The notes under the pieces were generated by a model. That model was not told where the DNA came from, did no database searches, and saw only the letters and a list, made by a program, of their open reading frames with translations. DNA of 64,000 nt, taken from NCBI RefSeq assembly GCF_003944705.1, contig NZ_RWIS01000003.1:62001-126000 (forward strand). Reading direction: 5' to 3'. This DNA is from Hymenobacter metallilatus. Its GTDB lineage: Bacteria > Bacteroidota > Bacteroidia > Cytophagales > Hymenobacteraceae. Below, piece by piece: positions 9,834-19,536 of the stretch; position 1 is the stretch's first letter; the number at the start of each line of letters is the position of its first letter. Position numbers and translations under genes: made by a program.

Positions 9834-11696
9834 TTAGCCAATTTTTTTACCCGCCATGGCCTGGCTGATGCTGATGTTCATCACCCGCTCGGCGAAGGGG
9901 CGGGTAAGTTCTTCCAGCTCATCCACGGCTTTCAGAATGGTATCTTTTTCCTTGGTTTCGAGGGCGGCCTTCAGCTTGGTTACACCAGCCTGGGTCTGGG
10001 TAACTTCCTCGGGCGTGAGGTGCTGCCCATTTTTGGCCACGAAGCGCTCTACCTGGTACAGCATCTGCTCGGCTACGGTGCGGGCCTCAATTACCATGCG
10101 GGCGGCAATATCCTCGCGGGCGTTGGTCATGGAGTCCAGCAGCATCTGCTCCACCTGTTCATCGGTAAGGCCGTACTGGGGCTTGATTTCCACGCTCTGG
10201 CGGGTGTTGGAGCGCAGTTCAATGGCTTCCACCTTCAGAATGCCGTCGGCGTTAAGCAGGAAGTTCACATCCACTTTGGGCAGGCCGGCGGGCATGGCCG
10301 GAATGCCGCGCAGGTCGAACTCGGCCAGCTTGCGGTTTTCCTTCACCAAATCCCGCTCACCCTGGTACACCGATATTTTCAGGTTCACCTGCCCGTCTAC
10401 CGAGGTGGTGTACTGGCGGCCGGCTTTGGTAGGAATTTTAGAGTTGCGCGGGATAATGGGGTCCATCAGCCCGCCCATGGTTTCAATGCCCAGCGTGAGG
10501 GGCGTCACGTCCAGCAGCAGCACGTCGCGGCGGTTGCCGGCCAGGATGTCGGCCTGAATGGCAGCTCCCAGAGCCACTACCTCGTCGGGGTTGAGCGAGT
10601 TATTGGCGGCCTGTCCAAAAAACTGGCTTACGCTGTCGTACACCAGCGGCACGCGGGTGGAACCGCCCACCAGCAGCACGGCGTCGAGCTGCTGGGGCGT
10701 GAGCTTGGCGTCGGCCAGGGCCTGGCGGCAGGCCGCCAGGGTGCGGTCCACCAGGGGCTGTACCAGCTGGTTGAACTCGGTTTTGGTGAGGCGCACCACC
10801 ACGTCGTCGCCCAGGTTGCCGGCAAAGTCGTCGTGCTGGCTGAGGTAGCGCTTGGCCGATTCGGCCAGCAGGCGCAGCTCCTGCTGCAGCGGGCCGTTGC
10901 CCTGCAGGCGTCCGCCGAGGCTGTGTTGGGCGGTCCAGTGGTCAGAAATGGCGCGGTCCAGGTCGTCGCCGCCCAGGTAGGTGTCGCCGTTGGTGCTCAG
11001 CACCTCAAAAATACCCTGGTGCAGGTGCAGGATGCTGATATCGAAGGTGCCGCCGCCCAGGTCGTACACGGCTACGGTTTTCTCCTCGTCGGGCGAGAGG
11101 CCGATGCCGTAGGCCAGGGCCGCGGCGGTGGGCTCGTTCACAATGCGCAGCACCTCCAGCCCGGCCAGGCGGCCGGCGTCGCGGGTGGCTTGGCGCTGGG
11201 AGTCGTTGAAGTAGGCCGGCACCGTAATAACGGCCTTGTTCACGGGCGTTTTGAGGGCGTGCTCGGCCCGGGCGCGCAGCTCCTTCAGGATTTCCGCCGA
11301 CAGCTCAATAGGGGAGTAGAACGTGTCGCCCACCCGGATTTTCACCAGGCCCTCGGAGTTGTCGTCAATCACCTTGTAGCCCAGCTCCTGCGCGTGCTGG
11401 CCCAGGTCTTTGTAGCTCTTGCCCAGCAGGCGCTTCACCGAGTAAATAGTGTTCTGCGGGTCGGTCAGCAGATATTCCTTAGCCTCGGTGCCTACAATGG
11501 GGGCGTCGCCGGTGGTGGGAAAGTGCACCACGGAGGGCACGATGGTGCCCCGGCCCTGGTCGTTGATGGCCTGGGGCTGCCGGCCGTCCGGGTGAATGTA
11601 GGCCACCAGTGAGTTGGTAGTGCCCAGGTCAATGCCTACAATAATTTCTTCTTGCTGCAGGCTCCCGGTGGAGAGGTTGATTGCGACTTTGGCCAT
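9834..11696 (-). CDS. hscA: Hsp70-family chaperone, HscA-like
   Basis: ATP-dependent chaperone of 620 residues. The nucleotide-binding domain has the phosphate-1 loop [12 protein letters not shown] (about residues 21-32), [13 protein letters not shown], the [13 protein letters not shown] phosphate-2 loop, GGDDLDRAI and [12 protein letters not shown]. It is followed by the linker region [14 protein letters not shown] and the beta-sandwich substrate domain. The extra 20 residues before the first loop, PSVVHF and [13 protein letters not shown] match HscA (Fe-S cluster scaffold chaperone) better than DnaK, and there is no glycine-rich DnaK-like tail. That makes HscA my preferred name, but no iscU, hscB or fdx gene is nearby, so a general second Hsp70 is possible. 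Confidence 0.85.
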   Translation of the reverse strand: MAKVAINLSTGSLQQEEIIVGIDLGTTNSLVAYIHPDGRQPQAINDQGRGTIVPSVVHFPTTGDAPIVGTEAKEYLLTDPQNTIYSVKRLLGKSYKDLGQHAQELGYKVIDDNSEGLVKIRVGDTFYSPIELSAEILKELRARAEHALKTPVNKAVITVPAYFNDSQRQATRDAGRLAGLEVLRIVNEPTAAALAYGIGLSPDEEKTVAVYDLGGGTFDISILHLHQGIFEVLSTNGDTYLGGDDLDRAISDHWTAQHSLGGRLQGNGPLQQELRLLAESAKRYLSQHDDFAGNLGDDVVVRLTKTEFNQLVQPLVDRTLAACRQALADAKLTPQQLDAVLLVGGSTRVPLVYDSVSQFFGQAANNSLNPDEVVALGAAIQADILAGNRRDVLLLDVTPLTLGIETMGGLMDPIIPRNSKIPTKAGRQYTTSVDGQVNLKISVYQGERDLVKENRKLAEFDLRGIPAMPAGLPKVDVNFLLNADGILKVEAIELRSNTRQSVEIKPQYGLTDEQVEQMLLDSMTNAREDIAARMVIEARTVAEQMLYQVERFVAKNGQHLTPEEVTQTQAGVTKLKAALETKEKDTILKAVDELEELTRPFAERVMNISISQAMAGKKIG

Positions 11697-12169
11697 ATAG
11701 TTAGGATGCGCTATTGTGAAGCGCCGGAGAGAGGCAGAGGAATATCCCTAGTTGCTAGAACTGTTTTGGGCGCGAAAAGGCACAAAAATACGCAACAAAA
11801 GTGCGCCGGCCGGTACCCCGTCAACTCACTACCATCGGGGTGGGCAAACCTACCTACAGCAGAAGAAAAGTGCGCGTAGGGAGCCGGAGCAAGATTAGTT
11901 CCAGTGCATTCAAAAATAGGTGTATAAGATTCAGGCTATTTAAATCCGGAGGGCGCTTTAAGGCCGTAGTGTAAATCAGTTATTCGCTCTATAAGCGGCT
12001 GGCCGGCAAACTAGCCGGGCAGTCCTTCTATTCAATCCGTCGGCAGGCTGGCGGAGTTGCACACACCGTTTTCTCTTGTCTTTTCCGCTCACCGCGCCAG
12101 CCGTGAGGTATTGCCCCGTCTGATTTCAGGCGGGCGTTTTTCATCCATCTTCCCAACCCTATTCACGTT
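11697..12169. other. 473-base non-coding spacer between divergent genes
   Basis: Spacer between the minus-strand Hsp70 gene and the plus-strand DUF4331 gene, so it must hold both promoters. Short open frames here show no protein-like sequence. I did not find a convincing TTG / TAnnTTTG Bacteroidota promoter pair, an operator or an RNA gene. The part around 11,930-11,990 is somewhat AT-richer than its surroundings. Confidence 0.5.
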
Positions 12170-14254
12170 ATGGCAAAAGTGCTTACACGTCCTATTCTGC
12201 ACCTGTCACTGGCCGCCGCGGCGGCAGTGGGCCTCCTGGCCTGGAGCGGACAACATGCTCCCCTGGAAGCTTCCAGTCACCGCGAGGCTCCGTTGATTGC
12301 CGACGACCCGTTGGCTGACAACACCGACCTGTACGCTTTCCGCGACCCGAACAACGCGGAGATGATCAACATCATCGCCAACTACATTCCGTTGGAGCTG
12401 CCGCAGGGCGGGCCCAACTTCAACACGTTCGGCGAAAACGTGCGCTACGAGATTCACATCAAGAACTCGGGTGCCAACCCCAACCAGGACGATATTACAT
12501 ACCGCTTCACTTTCAGGCGGACGAATGAAGATCCGACCACGTTCTTTAACGTGCGCCTGGGCAAGCAAAACCTGAAAGCCACTTACACGCTGGAAGTAAG
12601 CCGCAACGGGGGTGCCTTTACCACGCTCACCAGCACCGGCGTGGTGCCGCCACCCAACATTGGGCCCCGCTCTATTCAGGGCGCTGCCGGCCTGAACGCC
12701 TCCAGCTACGAAAGCCTGATGACTGGCGCCATTCAGACGGTGGGCACTAACGTGCGCGTATTCTGCGGACCGGTGGATGACCCGTTCTTCACCGATCTGG
12801 GCGGTATTTTTGATCTGGGGGGTATCCGGACGGCGGCAGCCCGCGACGGGCTGGCCCGCAAAAATACCCATACCATTGCCCTGCAGATTCCTATTTCGCA
12901 ATTGCAGAAGGATGGTAAAACCGGCGCTCAGGCGGCCAACATCCTGGATTCGGACTACGTGATTGGGGTGTGGGCGTCGGCGAGTCGCCCGGCCCTGCGC
13001 ACCCTCAACACCGACGGCACGCAAACCCATAGCGGCAACTGGGTGCAGGTGTCGCGCATTGGCATGCCGCTCACCAACGAGGTAATTCAGCCCATCGGGG
13101 CCAAGGATGCCTGGAATGCCGCTACGCCTTACACCGAAGCCGCCGCCACGGAAGACTATATGTCGAACCCGGAGCTGGGACTGTACGTGGCCGAGGGTAC
13201 GGGCTACTTTGGCACGGCGGTACCCGGTCTGAGCCAGTTGCGCATTCAGCGCAGTTCACTGGGTACGTTTGACTTTGCCAACGGAAAAGACGGGGTGTCG
13301 GGCCTGCTGAACGCGCCGGCCGCTGATGTGGCCAATACGGCTTTTGCTAAAATTGCCAACGGTGGCTACGCCGAATACCTGCTGCGCCCCGGCAAGCCCC
13401 GCTCGGTAGATATTCTGCCGATTTTCCACACCGGCGTACCCAATGTGCGGCCTTACCAGCTGGCTACTGGTAAGCCCACCGGCCAGCCTCTGGCCGCCGG
13501 GAAACCATTCATCAACAACTTCCTGCCCCTCATCGACAACCCGGCCGCGGCTGGTGGGGTAGGCGGCGACATGCTGCGCCTGAACATGGCCGTGCCCACT
13601 ACCCCGCGCAACTCGGCCGATTTCAGCTCGGAAGGTCTGCTGGCGGCGGCCGTACTGGGCCTCACCGACGCCCGCTTCAATACCACTACCAATCTGGAAG
13701 CTATTCCGAACATGGACGGTTTCCCGAACGGTCGGCGGTTGGAAGATGACGTGACCCGCATTGAGTTGCAAGCCGTAGGTGGCGTAGTGCTGGCCGCCAT
13801 TGGCCTGCCCTACGAAACTACCACCGGCCTGGGCAACGTGCTGGCTTTCCGCACCGGCATTGAGGCGAATGATACCACTTTCCGCAACTCGTTCCCTTAC
13901 GCCCAAACACCCTGGAGCGGTACTAAAGCCCAGCGCACCATCACGGCGCAGCGCGGTGCTTCGGGCCTGGGCCTGCAGCCCACCATTGTGGCCATGGCGC
14001 AAAACTATCCGAACCCCTTTGCTGAGTCCACGAGCCTGCACTACGAAGTGGCCGAGAAAACGCCGCTGACCATGTTTGTGAGTGACCTGACCGGCCGCCG
14101 CGTGGCTACGCTCATGAACGGCAAACTGCACAAGCCCGGTGCCTACGATATGACGTGGAAAGCTACCCCCGATCTGGCGGCTGGTACCTACGTGCTGACC
14201 ATTGCGGCCGGCAATACCGTGCTGCAATCGGTGAAGCTGGTGCACACCCGCTAA
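12170..14254 (+). CDS. DUF4331 protein with T9SS C-terminal sorting domain
   Basis: Exported protein of 694 residues. Residues 1-35 form a signal peptide (LAAAAAVGLLAWSG). The body opens with SSHREAPLIADDPLADNTD, the hallmark of DUF4331 (PF14224), a family of unknown biochemical function found in many environmental bacteria. The last 80 residues, from MAQNYPNPFAESTSL through VSDLTGRRVATL to AAGNTVLQSVKLV, are a type A T9SS sorting domain. The protein is therefore predicted to cross the outer membrane by T9SS and be released or anchored to the surface. It is transcribed alone with a terminator after it. Confidence 0.92.
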   Translation: MAKVLTRPILHLSLAAAAAVGLLAWSGQHAPLEASSHREAPLIADDPLADNTDLYAFRDPNNAEMINIIANYIPLELPQGGPNFNTFGENVRYEIHIKNSGANPNQDDITYRFTFRRTNEDPTTFFNVRLGKQNLKATYTLEVSRNGGAFTTLTSTGVVPPPNIGPRSIQGAAGLNASSYESLMTGAIQTVGTNVRVFCGPVDDPFFTDLGGIFDLGGIRTAAARDGLARKNTHTIALQIPISQLQKDGKTGAQAANILDSDYVIGVWASASRPALRTLNTDGTQTHSGNWVQVSRIGMPLTNEVIQPIGAKDAWNAATPYTEAAATEDYMSNPELGLYVAEGTGYFGTAVPGLSQLRIQRSSLGTFDFANGKDGVSGLLNAPAADVANTAFAKIANGGYAEYLLRPGKPRSVDILPIFHTGVPNVRPYQLATGKPTGQPLAAGKPFINNFLPLIDNPAAAGGVGGDMLRLNMAVPTTPRNSADFSSEGLLAAAVLGLTDARFNTTTNLEAIPNMDGFPNGRRLEDDVTRIELQAVGGVVLAAIGLPYETTTGLGNVLAFRTGIEANDTTFRNSFPYAQTPWSGTKAQRTITAQRGASGLGLQPTIVAMAQNYPNPFAESTSLHYEVAEKTPLTMFVSDLTGRRVATLMNGKLHKPGAYDMTWKATPDLAAGTYVLTIAAGNTVLQSVKLVHTR

Positions 14255-14314
14255 ACCTGTGCTTAACTGACCGGCCTGTTTACCCATGGTGGGCCGGCTG
14301 GTTTGGTACAGGTG

Positions 14315-14351
14315 GATAGCCGGGCCCTGGGTGAGTTCGGCTATCTTTTTT
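14315..14351 (+). terminator. terminator after DUF4331 gene
   Basis: Perfect 8-base arms GATAGCCG (14315-14322) and CGGCTATC (14338-14345) with a 15-base loop, followed by six T residues: a classical intrinsic terminator 60 bases after the stop codon. Confidence 0.8.
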
Positions 14352-14360
14352 ACTGCTTAT

Positions 14361-14390
14361 AAGGGACCCAGCCAGTCGGTTGGGTCCCTT
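14361..14390. repeat. second inverted repeat before the TPR gene
   Basis: Perfect 10-base inverted repeat (AAGGGACCCA and its complement) with a 10-base loop, ten bases after the preceding terminator. It lacks a clear T tail. It could be a second terminator, or an operator or leader hairpin of the TPR gene. Confidence 0.5.
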
Positions 14391-14442
14391 CTGGGCTGAC
14401 ATCTGCTTCTTCTATTCCAACCAATCAGAACCAAACAGGCGC

Positions 14443-15768
14443 GTGCGGAAATACTTCTACCCAATTCTAATGGTGTTGTTTCTGGGGTTTGTGGCCGTCA
14501 TTTTCCTGACCCAGAAACCCGACCCTGTACCCACGCTCAAGGAACGCCACGGCGACCTGGCGGCGGGCGGGGAGTGGCTGAACACCAAAGCCGCCATCAA
14601 CGGTCTGCTGGCCCGCTTGCGGGCTAAGCCCAACGACAACCAGGCCCGGGTGCTGCTGGCCGAGGCCTACATGCAGGAGGCCCGCGTTACGGGCGACCAT
14701 CCGTACTACGATACGGCCGCCATGCAGCTGCTGGATCAGGCCCTGCGCCAGGAGCCGGAAAACTTCGAGGCCCTGTGCTGTAAAGCGTCGCTGTGCCTCA
14801 CCCAGCACCATTTTTCGGAGGGGCTGGCCGTGGCCGAGAAAGCCGTGGCCGTGAATTCCCGCAATGCCTTTGTGTATGGGCTGCTGTGCGATGCCAACGT
14901 GGAGCTGGGCCGTTACCCCGAGGCCGTGCGCATGGCCGACAAGATGAACCAGGTGCGCCCCGATTTGCGCTCCTATACCCGCGTATCGTACCTGCGCGAA
15001 ATTCACGGCGACCTGCCGGGGGCCATTGAGGCTATGCAGATGGCCGTGCAGGCCGGCTACGCGGGTCTGGAGCAAACGGAGTGGGCCCGCGTGATGCTGG
15101 GCCACCTCTACGAAACCAGCGGCAACCTAGGGCAGGCCGAGCAGCAGTACCAACTGGCCCTGACTGCCCGCCCGCACTACGCCTACGCCCTGGCCGGACT
15201 GGGCCGGGTGGCGCAGGCCCGCCAGAACTACGCGGCGGCTATCAAGTACCTGCAGGAAGCCCGTCTGACGGTAAAGGATTACGCCTTCGCCGATGAACTG
15301 GCCGACCTGTACCAGCAAAACCAACAGCCCGCCGAAGCCCGCCAAATGGCCCGGGAGGCCATTACCATGCTGGCTGCCGCCGCCAATGAGGCCGACGAAA
15401 ACGAAGCTATGGGGCACTACGCCGACCGGGAGCTGGCCTACGCCTACCTAAAGACCGGTGAACTGGACAAAGCTCTCGAACACGCGCAAATTGAGTATGA
15501 ACGCCGCCCCGACAACATTGACGCCTGCGAAACCATGGCTTGGGTGTACTATAAGCGGGGCGAATACGCCACGGCGGAAAAATTTATGAAAACGGCCCGC
15601 CGCACTAACTCGCAAAATCCCATGCTGTTGTGCCGGGCCGGGCTGATTGCCACCAAAAACGGTCGGCCTGCCGAAGGGCAGGCGCTTATCAAGCAAGCCT
15701 TGGCCATTAATCCCTACCTCTCGTTGGATCTGGCTGAGGAGGGCCGCAAGCTGCTGGCCGTGCGGTAG
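14443..15768 (+). CDS. membrane-anchored TPR-repeat protein
   Basis: About 441 residues from a GTG start at 14443, which gives a basic start (VRKYFYP) right before a single membrane helix (ILMVLFLGFVAVIFL). An ATG at 14470 would fall inside that helix, and the TTG further upstream lies in a hairpin. The rest is alpha-helical TPR repeats, seen as recurrent A-x-x-Y-x-x-A / A-x-x-x-P-x-N patterns (for instance ALRQEPENFEAL and YQLALTARPHYAYALAGLG). TPR arrays are protein-binding scaffolds; the large part faces the periplasm or the surface, or the cytoplasm if the helix is inverted. No partner can be named. It starts 188 bases after the DUF4331 gene and may be functionally unrelated. Confidence 0.85.
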   Translation: MRKYFYPILMVLFLGFVAVIFLTQKPDPVPTLKERHGDLAAGGEWLNTKAAINGLLARLRAKPNDNQARVLLAEAYMQEARVTGDHPYYDTAAMQLLDQALRQEPENFEALCCKASLCLTQHHFSEGLAVAEKAVAVNSRNAFVYGLLCDANVELGRYPEAVRMADKMNQVRPDLRSYTRVSYLREIHGDLPGAIEAMQMAVQAGYAGLEQTEWARVMLGHLYETSGNLGQAEQQYQLALTARPHYAYALAGLGRVAQARQNYAAAIKYLQEARLTVKDYAFADELADLYQQNQQPAEARQMAREAITMLAAAANEADENEAMGHYADRELAYAYLKTGELDKALEHAQIEYERRPDNIDACETMAWVYYKRGEYATAEKFMKTARRTNSQNPMLLCRAGLIATKNGRPAEGQALIKQALAINPYLSLDLAEEGRKLLAVR

Positions 15769-15853
15769 TTTTCCCGGCTGAGCCAACCGGTTCCTACAAA
15801 CTGCAAGAGCGGATAGGAGCGGTGAAGCCGCCAGATTTCAGTTGCTTTGTCTG

Positions 15854-16516
15854 ATGCCCGCTGTTCGCTATTTACGGTATGTGCTGCCTGCTGCCCTGCT
15901 GCTGTTGCCGGGCCTGGCTTCCGCGCACGTGCTGGATGCCGACCTGAGCAAACTCTCCCGCACCGACGTTTTCCTGACCTACCTTAAACTCGGCTTCACC
16001 CACATTCTGCCCCTGGGCTTCGACCACGTGCTGTTTGTGCTGAGTCTGTACTTGCTGGAGCCTCGCCTGAAACCGGTGCTGTGGCAGGCCACGGCCTTCA
16101 CAGTGGCGCACTCCATCACGCTGGGCCTGGCCATGTACGGAGTGGTGTCGCCCCCGCCCACGCTGGTGGAGCCGCTGATTGCGCTATCTATCCTATTCGT
16201 GGCCATTGAAAACATTGTGGTGGAGCGGCTGAATCCGTGGCGGGTGGTAGTGGTATTCGGGTTTGGGCTGCTTCACGGGCTGGGCTTTGCCGGGGCACTG
16301 ACTAGCCTGGGACTACCGCGGGCCATGTTTGTGGAGTCGTTGGTGGCGTTCAACGTGGGCGTAGAACTGGGCCAGGTAGCCGTGATTCTGCTGGCCTGGG
16401 TACTAGTGGGCCGCTGGGCCGCCGATAAGCCCTGGTACAAGCGCCGCGTATTGGTGCCCACCTCCGTGGCCATCGGCCTGCTGGCCGCCTACTGGACAAT
16501 TGAGCGACTGAGTTAG
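15854..16516 (+). CDS. HupE/UreJ-family membrane protein
   Basis: About 220 residues from the ATG at 15854. A signal peptide (ALLLLPGLASA) precedes an exported N-terminus and about six membrane helices. Conserved His residues typical of HupE/UreJ_2 sit in GFTHILPLGFDHVLF, TVAHSITLG and GLLHGLGFAGAL. The family is linked to nickel, cobalt or copper uptake in hydrogenase, urease or metal-stress loci, on experimental support from a few members. A Cys-rich secreted protein and a TonB receptor with a His-containing plug follow on the same strand, consistent with one metal-related locus. The metal is not deducible from sequence. Confidence 0.88.
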   Translation: MPAVRYLRYVLPAALLLLPGLASAHVLDADLSKLSRTDVFLTYLKLGFTHILPLGFDHVLFVLSLYLLEPRLKPVLWQATAFTVAHSITLGLAMYGVVSPPPTLVEPLIALSILFVAIENIVVERLNPWRVVVVFGFGLLHGLGFAGALTSLGLPRAMFVESLVAFNVGVELGQVAVILLAWVLVGRWAADKPWYKRRVLVPTSVAIGLLAAYWTIERLS

Positions 16517-16598
16517 TGGGCAGTTGGTAGAGCGGTTTTGCCAATGGCCGGCCAATTGAACGGCTCGTCCGAACCGCTTTATGCAACGTCAGCAACGA

Positions 16599-16624
16599 GG
16601 AAACGCGAAGTGTCGCGTCTCTAC
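16599..16624. repeat. palindromic AGACGCGAA-type repeat
   Basis: A 26-base sequence with core ACGCGAAGTGTCGCGT, able to fold back on itself. The same core occurs twice at 58,099-58,183. It lies in the spacer between the HupE gene and the Cys-rich protein gene. Confidence 0.65.
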
Positions 16625-16726
16625 AAGCTGGTCCGACCGTGCCCGAATCCGTTATAGAGCTACCCGATAGGTATCAGAAACGGAGTATTGAAGAACTGTC
16701 ACCAACCACGACCACCAACCAATCCA

Positions 16727-17116
16727 ATGCTCCGCCACTGCCTTACTCTGCTGCTGTTGCTGCCCTACCTGCTGGGGCTGAGCGCGGGCTTGGTGGGCCG
16801 GCCGGAGCCGGTGGGCCCCACTGCCGCCCACCCATACGTACACAGCGCCGAGTGCCAGCGGCAGAACTACCTGCGCCTCGACTGCTTTGATACCTGCAAC
16901 GGCGACCAGTACGCCGTGCAGGCCCAGTGCAAAACTAATACTGCCGCGCAGCTGCTGGCATCTTTTCAGAGCATTGACCTGCATTGCCTGCCCGAATTGC
17001 CGGGCGTGCAACCTATGCGGGTGCAATGGCTGCTGGCCCGGTATCAACCCCTGCCGCCGCGGCAGCCCCTGGCCGGGCTGGCTGCGGCCATCTACCAGCC
17101 CCCCCGGCAAGCATAA
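16727..17116 (+). CDS. small secreted Cys-rich protein, function unknown
   Basis: 129 residues from the ATG at 16727, preceded by an in-frame ATG at 16688 that would add 13 polar residues before the signal peptide. The signal peptide is LTLLLLLPYLLGLSAG. The mature chain has five Cys in about 50 residues (AEC, LDC, DTC, AQC, LHC) and a His pair near its start (AAHPYVHSAEC), so disulphides or metal binding are plausible. It sits 210 bases after a HupE-type gene and 134 bases before a TonB receptor, suggesting a helper in the same uptake pathway. I do not recognise the family. Confidence 0.7.
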   Translation: MLRHCLTLLLLLPYLLGLSAGLVGRPEPVGPTAAHPYVHSAECQRQNYLRLDCFDTCNGDQYAVQAQCKTNTAAQLLASFQSIDLHCLPELPGVQPMRVQWLLARYQPLPPRQPLAGLAAAIYQPPRQA

Positions 17117-17250
17117 GCAGAACGGTGAGCCTGCCCGCAGGCTCACGCAGTCGGCGTGCCCTGAGCCAGCCGACATCTTCTCCTTATTCTTTCTACCCGA
17201 CGCCTCCGTTTTTCCTGCCGCTGCGGCCGGAGGCGTCTCATCGTGGCTGT

Positions 17251-19536
17251 ATGCGTTCTACTGTTTACTGGATTTTTGCCGCCGGCCTGGAGCTGGCGGC
17301 TTGGGGGGGCGCCACTACGGCCCAGGCCCAGCAAACCACGCTGCGCGGCACCGTGGCCGATTCGGCCACCGGCCGGCCCCTGAGTGGAGTGCACGTGCGG
17401 GTGCTGAATCACGCCGGCGGCACCACCGCCGATGAACTGGGCCACTTTCAGCTGGGTACTTTGCCGGCCGGTACCTACACGGTGCGGGCCGGCGGGCTGG
17501 GTTATGCCACGCGCAACCAAACGGTAACGCTCCTGGCTGGCCAGCCCGCCACTGTGGCGTTGCGCCTGCCCACGGCCCCCCTCGCGCTGGCCGAGGTAAC
17601 GGTGGCCCAGCCCCGCGACCCAAACCAGACGCTGGCCGTCATTTCGCATATTGATAAGCTGCTGCGGCCCGTCAACTCGGCGCAGGACCTGCTACCGCTG
17701 GTGCCGGGCCTCGTCATTGCCCAGCACGCGGGTGGGGGCAAGGCCGAACAGATTTTCATCCGGGGCTTCGATGTGGACCACGGCACCGATTTCAACGTGA
17801 GCATTGACGGGCTGCCGGTGAACATGGTCAGCCACGCCCACGGCCAGGGCTACGCCGATTTCCACTTTGTAATCCCCGAGACGGTGGACCAGCTGCGGGT
17901 ATATAAAGGCCCCTATACGGCCCGGTTCGGGGATTTCGCTACGGCCGGGGCGGGTGAATTCACTACCAAAACCCGCCTGGAGCAGAGCCAGGTAAAAGTG
18001 GAGCTGGGGCAGTTTGCTACCCGCCGGGCCGTGGCTTTGGTGAATTTACTGCCCGTGAATGGCCACCTGCTGGGCACCGGCCCCGAAAACGCCTACGTGG
18101 CCGCTGAGTACAGCTTCACCAACGCCTACTTCGACGCCAAGCAGCATTTCCGGCGGTTCAACGGGCTGGCTAAATACACCGGCCAGCTATCCGACCGCAC
18201 TTCCCTCATGCTGCTGGCTTCCCGGTTTAACTCCCGCTGGGATGCCTCGGGGCAGGTGCCGGAGCGGGCTATCCGGGAGGGGCTGATTTCGCGCTTCGGC
18301 AGCATTGACCCCACCGAGGGCGGCTCCACGGGCCGCACCAACGCCACGGCGGTGCTTACCACCGACCTGCCCCACGCGGCCGTGCTGCGCCAGCAGGTGT
18401 ACTACTCCCGCTACGACTTCAACCTGTTCTCCAACTTCACCTTCTTCCTGCGCAACCCGGTTGATGGGGACCAGATCCGGCAGACCGATGGCCGCCATAT
18501 CTACGGCTACACCGGCACCTACGAGCGGAGCTTTCAACTGGGCAGCCGCACGCTACGCACCACCGCCGGCCTGGGCACCCGCCTCGACGACATCGATGTG
18601 GCCCTGCGCAACTCCGTGCGGCGCACCGTAACCGATACCATTGTAACGGGCCGCGTGTACGAGCAGAACCTGAATGGCTACCTCGATGCCACGCTCAGCC
18701 TCACCGACCGCCTGACCCTGAACGCCGCCCTACGCGCCGATTATTTCCGCTTCCGGTTCCGGGAAGACCGGGTCGATTCGCTGTCGGGCCGGGCGGGTAA
18801 GGCCCGGGTGAGCCCCAAGCTGAATCTGTACTATGATGTGACGCCGGCCGTGCAGCTGTTCGTGCGCTCGGGCTTCGGGTTTCACTCCAACGATGCCCGC
18901 GCCGTGGTTACCAACCCGGCCGGCAACGTGCTGCCCCGGGCCATTGGCTACGAGGTGGGTAGCACCTTTAAGCCGGTGCCTGCGCTGGTAGTCAATACCG
19001 CGCTGTGGGCCCTGCACCTGCAGGATGAGCTGGTGTACGTGGGCGACGAGGGCGTGGTGGAAAGCGCCGGCCGCACCCGCCGCTACGGCCTCGATGTGGC
19101 GGCCCGCTACCAGCTCACCCGCAGCCTGTTTGCCGATGTGGACCTGAATTTCAACCACGGCCGGCTGGTGGGGGAGCCCCGCACGGCCAACCGCATTCCG
19201 TTGGCCCCCACGTTCACCAGCGTAGGCGGCCTCACGCTGCGCCGGCCCGGCGGGCTGAGCGCCAGCCTGCGCTACCGCCACATCGATTCCCGCCCCGCCA
19301 ACGAAGACAACTCAGTGCGGGCCCGGGGCTATTTTCTGCTCGATGCCGTGGTGAGCTATACCCGCCGACGCTTCCAAGTGGGCGCTACCGTGGAGAACCT
19401 GCTGAACGTAGCGTGGAATCAGGCCCAGTTTGATACCACCACCCGCCTGCGCAACGAGGCCGTGCCGGTGCAGGAACTGCACTTCACGCCCGGTACGCCC
19501 TTCTACGCCAAGCTCAACGCCAGCGTCCTGTTTTAG
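17251..19536 (+). CDS. TonB-dependent outer-membrane receptor
   Basis: 761 residues from the ATG at 17251, where a signal peptide begins (FAAGLELAAWGGATTAQAQ). Domains in order: a CarboxypepD_reg-like domain (LRGTVADSATGRPLSGVHV), a plug (about 125-235) with GGGKAEQIFIRGFDVDHGTD, then a barrel ending in a Phe (ASVLF). The plug segment NMVSHAHGQGYADFHF is rich in His and is conserved in a TonB-receptor group often found beside HupE-like genes (recalled from family knowledge, not searched). Unlike SusC proteins it has no SusD partner. Best guess: uptake of a metal or metal complex. The frame is open upstream to 16984, but that stretch overlaps the previous gene and is not protein-like. Confidence 0.92.
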   Translation: MRSTVYWIFAAGLELAAWGGATTAQAQQTTLRGTVADSATGRPLSGVHVRVLNHAGGTTADELGHFQLGTLPAGTYTVRAGGLGYATRNQTVTLLAGQPATVALRLPTAPLALAEVTVAQPRDPNQTLAVISHIDKLLRPVNSAQDLLPLVPGLVIAQHAGGGKAEQIFIRGFDVDHGTDFNVSIDGLPVNMVSHAHGQGYADFHFVIPETVDQLRVYKGPYTARFGDFATAGAGEFTTKTRLEQSQVKVELGQFATRRAVALVNLLPVNGHLLGTGPENAYVAAEYSFTNAYFDAKQHFRRFNGLAKYTGQLSDRTSLMLLASRFNSRWDASGQVPERAIREGLISRFGSIDPTEGGSTGRTNATAVLTTDLPHAAVLRQQVYYSRYDFNLFSNFTFFLRNPVDGDQIRQTDGRHIYGYTGTYERSFQLGSRTLRTTAGLGTRLDDIDVALRNSVRRTVTDTIVTGRVYEQNLNGYLDATLSLTDRLTLNAALRADYFRFRFREDRVDSLSGRAGKARVSPKLNLYYDVTPAVQLFVRSGFGFHSNDARAVVTNPAGNVLPRAIGYEVGSTFKPVPALVVNTALWALHLQDELVYVGDEGVVESAGRTRRYGLDVAARYQLTRSLFADVDLNFNHGRLVGEPRTANRIPLAPTFTSVGGLTLRRPGGLSASLRYRHIDSRPANEDNSVRARGYFLLDAVVSYTRRRFQVGATVENLLNVAWNQAQFDTTTRLRNEAVPVQELHFTPGTPFYAKLNASVLF

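Noticed and set aside
10020-11612. 530-codon open frame on the plus strand across the Hsp70 gene
   Set aside because: Antisense shadow of a conserved gene; the translation is His/Gln/Val-rich without protein-like features.
16984-17250. N-terminal extension of the TonB receptor up to 16984
   Set aside because: It overlaps the Cys-rich protein gene in another frame, and the signal peptide begins at the ATG at 17251.
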